A stretch of 64,000 bases of DNA, from assembly GCA_900547765.1 (NCBI GenBank), contig URIA01000006.1:1-64000 (forward strand), written 5' to 3'. The stretch's first letter is position 1; each line of letters begins with the position of its first letter. The position numbers and the translations under genes are program-made. The notes beneath the pieces are model-generated. The model worked only from the letters and a program-made list of their open reading frames with translations. It was not told the origin of the DNA and searched no databases. The DNA comes from an uncultured Collinsella sp. (lineage in GTDB: Bacteria > Actinomycetota > Coriobacteriia > Coriobacteriales > Coriobacteriaceae). Positions 61,587 to 64,000 of this stretch are shown one piece after another.

Positions 61587-61668
61587 GGTCCTCCACTCAA
61601 ACCGTTCGCAATATTCAATGCTTCCATCCTACCCGCCCGCGCGGACAGATTTGCCCCACGCCAACAGA

Positions 61669-61757
61669 TTTGACCCCTTGGAGACGGAGGAAAATGGATC
61701 ACCGAGGAGGTCAGTCTAGCCCAGTGATCCGTTTTCCTCCGTCCCCAAAGGATCAAA
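61669..61757. repeat. Imperfect 36-bp inverted repeat between addB and yerC
   Basis: Bases 61678-61702 (GACGGAGGAAAATGGATCAC) pair with 61724-61748 with two mismatches, and TTTGACCCC (61669-61677) extends the pairing. The loop is about 20 bases. It overlaps the yerC terminator side but is distinct from that hairpin. Confidence 0.75.
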
Positions 61758-61782
61758 AAAACCGCCCCCGAAGGGACGGTTC
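61754..61782 (-). terminator. Intrinsic terminator of the yerC-like gene
   Basis: On the minus strand ACCGTCCC pairs with GGGGGCGGT around TTC, followed by TTTTTTT. Confidence 0.85.
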
Positions 61783-61807
61783 TGCGCAATTCGTTTTTAC
61801 CGCTGGC

Positions 61808-62107
61808 CTACTCGCCATCCTCCAGCTTGATGAGGATCTTGCGATAGCCGCCGTACTCGCCGTTGAGTGCCTTTGAAACGCGACTCACCGTAGTGGACGA
61901 AGCGCCGGTGCGGGCCTGAACCTCAACATAAGGCTCGCCCTCATCCAGATAACGCGCAACCTGCAGACGCTGCGATAGATCGCAGATCTCGCGCGGCGTG
62001 CAGATATCGGTCAAAAACGCTTGGATATCCTTCTCGTCATCCAAAAGACTAAATGCGTGGACCAGCTGCTTGACATCAGGCTTGTCAAACATGTTCTCGA
62101 TATTCAT
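61808..62107 (-). CDS. YerC/YecD-family TrpR-related regulator
   Basis: A 99-residue protein of the TrpR superfamily, almost full length for the YerC/YecD group: DKPDVKQLVHAFSLLDDEKDI, then LTDICTPREICDLSQRLQVA and a helix-turn-helix (GASSTTVSRVSKALN, about 68-82). It is expected to bind DNA as a dimer; the ligand and targets are unknown. A hairpin terminator at 61754-61782 follows. It sits upstream of, but separated from, the addB-addA operon. Confidence 0.9.
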   Translation of the reverse strand: MNIENMFDKPDVKQLVHAFSLLDDEKDIQAFLTDICTPREICDLSQRLQVARYLDEGEPYVEVQARTGASSTTVSRVSKALNGEYGGYRKILIKLEDGE

Positions 62108-62431
62108 CGATCACCGCCAAACCCGCCAAAAGGCATCGAAGTTGATACTGACATCGGGCATCGTTCGCCCGTTCTATGCAATAGGGCAACGCCTGTGGCT
62201 TTTGCCCGTAGCAGTTTAGCACACCACCAAACTAAAGCGACAAAACTCTCTGCCAGCGGCGCATTTTCTAGGACGAACGCCGTTTTGAAACCGAATGCGC
62301 ACGTAAGCTCCACGAATATCTGAGACAATGGGCGGCCGAACAAGGCGGCACACCCGAGCGGCCGTCCAAGCTGCCGCAGCAAACCGCTTCACGCGACACC
62401 GACGCACCCTGCGCAAGAAAGGATTCACACC
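62108..62431. other. Divergent intergenic region
   Basis: No gene or convincing structure in 324 bases between the YerC-like gene and the small membrane protein, beyond presumed promoters. Confidence 0.6.
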
Positions 62432-62797
62432 ATGCGCTTTATGCTTAACTGGCTCTTTACCTCGATCGCCATCGCGATTGCCACGTTCCTCGTCCCCGGC
62501 ATCCAGCCCTTCGGTTTTGCCGAGGCCTGGGTCTGTTTCGCCTTCGTGGGACTGTTCCTGAACATCGTCGATTCGCTCGTCAAGCCGTTCCTGACGGTTA
62601 TCTCGCTGCCGCTCACGATCATTACGCTGGGTATTTTTCAGCTCGTAGTCAACAGCTTTATGCTCGAGCTGGCCAGCTATCTGTCGGTCAATCTGCTGGG
62701 CGCGGGTATCTCCATCGCCAGCTTTGGATCGGCCTTTATGGGCAGCATCCTGGTGTCCATCATGCGCAGCATTCTCGATAGCATCGCCGAGGGCTAA
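62432..62797 (+). CDS. Phage holin family IV-type four-helix membrane protein
   Basis: A 121-residue, four-helix membrane protein of the phage-holin superfamily IV (COG1950): MRFMLNWLFTSIAIAIATFL, FVGLFLNIVDSLVKPFLTVI, LPLTIITLGIFQLVVNSFML. These proteins occur widely in chromosomes with no phage, so it is not evidence of a prophage. Its role is unknown. AAAGGA precedes the ATG. A strong terminator follows at 62841-62873. Confidence 0.85.
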   Translation: MRFMLNWLFTSIAIAIATFLVPGIQPFGFAEAWVCFAFVGLFLNIVDSLVKPFLTVISLPLTIITLGIFQLVVNSFMLELASYLSVNLLGAGISIASFGSAFMGSILVSIMRSILDSIAEG

Positions 62798-62840
62798 AAC
62801 GGCCATTCCGGCCGCGCCCGTCTCAACAGCCCAAAACGAA

Positions 62841-62873
62841 GGCCGCCCATCGCAAAAATGGGCGGCCTTCTTA
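62841..62873 (+). terminator. Intrinsic terminator
   Basis: GGCCGCCCAT and ATGGGCGGCC form a perfect 10-bp stem, followed by TTCTTAT. Confidence 0.85.
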
Positions 62874-62939
62874 TCTGCCAAGTCTCAAAGGGCGAGAGAA
62901 TCTGCCATTTCCACCCTGTCCCCACATGGCAGGTGTGGG

Positions 62940-63368
62940 TTAGATGACGTAATCGTAGCCTTCATTGGGAGCGACAAGTTGATCGAGCGTCACACCGTCG
63001 AGGTAGTCGTTGATGAGCTTGTCAAGGTTCTTCCACACGTCGAGCGTGGGGCACTCATCAGATCGCGAGCAACCCTTGCAGTCGCCATCCAGACAGGCGA
63101 CCGGCGCCAGGCTGCCCTCGGTCAGGCGCAAGATCTCGCCCACCGTGTACTGCTCGGGCGGGCGTGTGAGCACATAGCCGCCGCCCTTGCCGCGCATGCC
63201 CGAGAGCATATTGGCGCGCACGAGCGTCGCCAGAATATTCTCGAGGTACTTCTCCGAAATACCCTGACGTGCCGCAATCTCTTTAAGCGGGATGCGACCG
63301 GCCGCTTGGTGCTCGGCCAGATCGACCATAACGCGCAGGGCATATCTGCCCTTAGTAGAAACCAACAT
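62940..63368 (-). CDS. Rrf2-family transcriptional regulator with Cys cluster
   Basis: A 142-residue Rrf2 protein (MLVSTKGRYALRVMVDLAEH, winged helix to about 75). Its Cys92, Cys97, Cys100 and Cys106 (CLDGDCKGC, ECPTL) could ligate an iron-sulfur cluster as in IscR. It is divergent from cysK, so it probably senses cysteine or Fe-S status and controls cysK and itself, like CymR and IscR. The dyads near 63483-63512 are candidate operators. Confidence 0.9.
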   Translation of the reverse strand: MLVSTKGRYALRVMVDLAEHQAAGRIPLKEIAARQGISEKYLENILATLVRANMLSGMRGKGGGYVLTRPPEQYTVGEILRLTEGSLAPVACLDGDCKGCSRSDECPTLDVWKNLDKLINDYLDGVTLDQLVAPNEGYDYVI

Positions 63369-63485
63369 ATATAGTGCTGCCTTTCGGTCTTTTAGTTCGT
63401 TGAAATTCTAGCCGAAAAATTGGCTTTGAAAATACCCGTTCCGGTCAAGATGGTTAATCAACTTGCAATAAACTCCTATTTCCTA

Positions 63486-63514
63486 TTGCATTACTAGGCT
63501 TTAGTGTCTAGTAT
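63486..63514 (+). promoter_or_regulatory. cysK promoter with overlapping dyads
   Basis: -35 TTGCAT (63486-63491) and -10 TAGTAT (63509-63514) are 17 bases apart. CCTA-N9-TAGG (63482-63498) and ACTAG-N10-CTAGT (63493-63512) overlap this promoter, suggesting a repressor site for the divergent Rrf2 protein. Confidence 0.6.
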
Positions 63515-63621
63515 GCTTCCCAACAGCAAAACGAACAACCTATAAGGTTTGTGGGTTTCGCTGCGACACACACCGTAAAACCACACGGTATCCAGTCATT
63601 TGAACACTTTGGAGGTTCACC

Positions 63622-64000
63622 ATGAGCAATGTTTACACGTCCATCGATCAGCTTATCGGCCACACCCCGCTTCTGGAGCTCACCCACTTCGAGGCCGACG
63701 AGGACCTCAAGGCCCGCGTGCTCGTCAAACTGGAATACTTCAACCCCGCCGGGTCCGTTAAAGACCGCGTCGCCAAGAACATGATTGACGAGGCCGAGAA
63801 GGCCGGCAAGCTCGTGCGTGGCGGCGACTACACCATCATCGAGCCCACGAGCGGCAACACCGGCGTCGGCATCGCCTCGGTGGCGGCGGCTCGCGGCTAC
63901 AAGGTGATCATCACCATGCCCGAGACCATGTCCGTCGAGCGCCGCAAGCTTATGCAGGCATACGGCGCACAGCTCGTGCTCACCGACGGCTCCAAAGGCA
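63622..64000 (+). CDS. cysK: Cysteine synthase (O-acetylserine sulfhydrylase), 3' end outside window
   Basis: The first 126 residues of a PLP-dependent cysteine synthase: MSNVYTSIDQLIGHTPLLEL, then KLEYFNPAGSVKDRVA (PLP Lys47) and EPTSGNTGVGIA (substrate loop). It makes cysteine from O-acetylserine and sulfide. GGAGG precedes the ATG. The gene runs off the window end. The leader from the promoter at 63486-63514 is about 100 bases. Confidence 0.95.
   Translation, partial: MSNVYTSIDQLIGHTPLLELTHFEADEDLKARVLVKLEYFNPAGSVKDRVAKNMIDEAEKAGKLVRGGDYTIIEPTSGNTGVGIASVAAARGYKVIITMPETMSVERRKLMQAYGAQLVLTDGSKG

Noticed and set aside
62432..62797. Holin gene as sign of a prophage
   Set aside because: No integrase, structural or lysis genes nearby; this holin superfamily is common as a chromosomal membrane protein.

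Overview
The window reads as a chromosomal segment of a high-GC Gram-positive gut actinobacterium of the class Coriobacteriia, most likely Collinsella. The basis is gene content and style: an arginine deiminase operon, class III fructose-bisphosphatase, QueA and QueH, C69 dipeptidase, desulfoferrodoxin, AddA with a divergent AddB, Tat and sortase-type surface signals, and GC-rich coding sequence. No database search was possible, so the genus is an inference.

Layout. 1-1510 is an IS110-family insertion sequence abutting two long hairpins at the end of queA. 2999-8920 is an arginine-catabolism island: arcD-arcA-arcB leftward, and divergently a second, AT-richer arginine deiminase paralogue coupled to an XRE/S24-type regulator. 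8981-19457 is housekeeping: queH, a DUF3267 protein, an atypical MetRS, an RNA m5C methyltransferase, DegV, class III Fbp and two GtrA proteins. 19617-24632 (minus strand) is a two-gene surface module under a cobalamin riboswitch: a 1289-residue wall protein with four DUF4430-like repeats and a PQQ-type beta-propeller, then a membrane-anchored DUF4430 protein. I read this as a Gram-positive surface vitamin B12 capture system, and it is the most notable content here.

24749-30404 holds a UbiB-like kinase, a small helical protein, a C69 dipeptidase, a 239-bp inverted-repeat element, and folD with a cyclodeaminase/cyclohydrolase gene. This FolD lacks the usual cyclohydrolase residues, so the neighbour probably supplies that step. 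With fhs (40551-42218) they form a one-carbon folate route. 30782-35003 has two paralogous lipoproteins sharing an 18-bp upstream element, and a Tat-exported PI-PLC-like protein with a sortase-like tail.

35099-47174 contains a small PH-like protein, a DUF1016 nuclease, a zinc-ribbon protein, a cation efflux protein, a membrane protein with coiled-coil repeats, fhs, the ruvC-ruvA-ruvB operon behind a LexA-type box, a degenerate NAD synthetase homologue and superoxide reductase. 47325-61586 is a DNA-maintenance block (SNF2 helicase, dnaE, addA, addB). The window closes with a YerC-type regulator, a small membrane protein, an Rrf2 regulator and the divergent 5' part of cysK.

Long near-perfect palindromes of unrelated sequence sit between genes at 1516-1613, 1626-1654, 12434-12539, 28643-28881, 54723-54785 and 61669-61757. 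No tRNA, rRNA, CRISPR array or prophage was seen.
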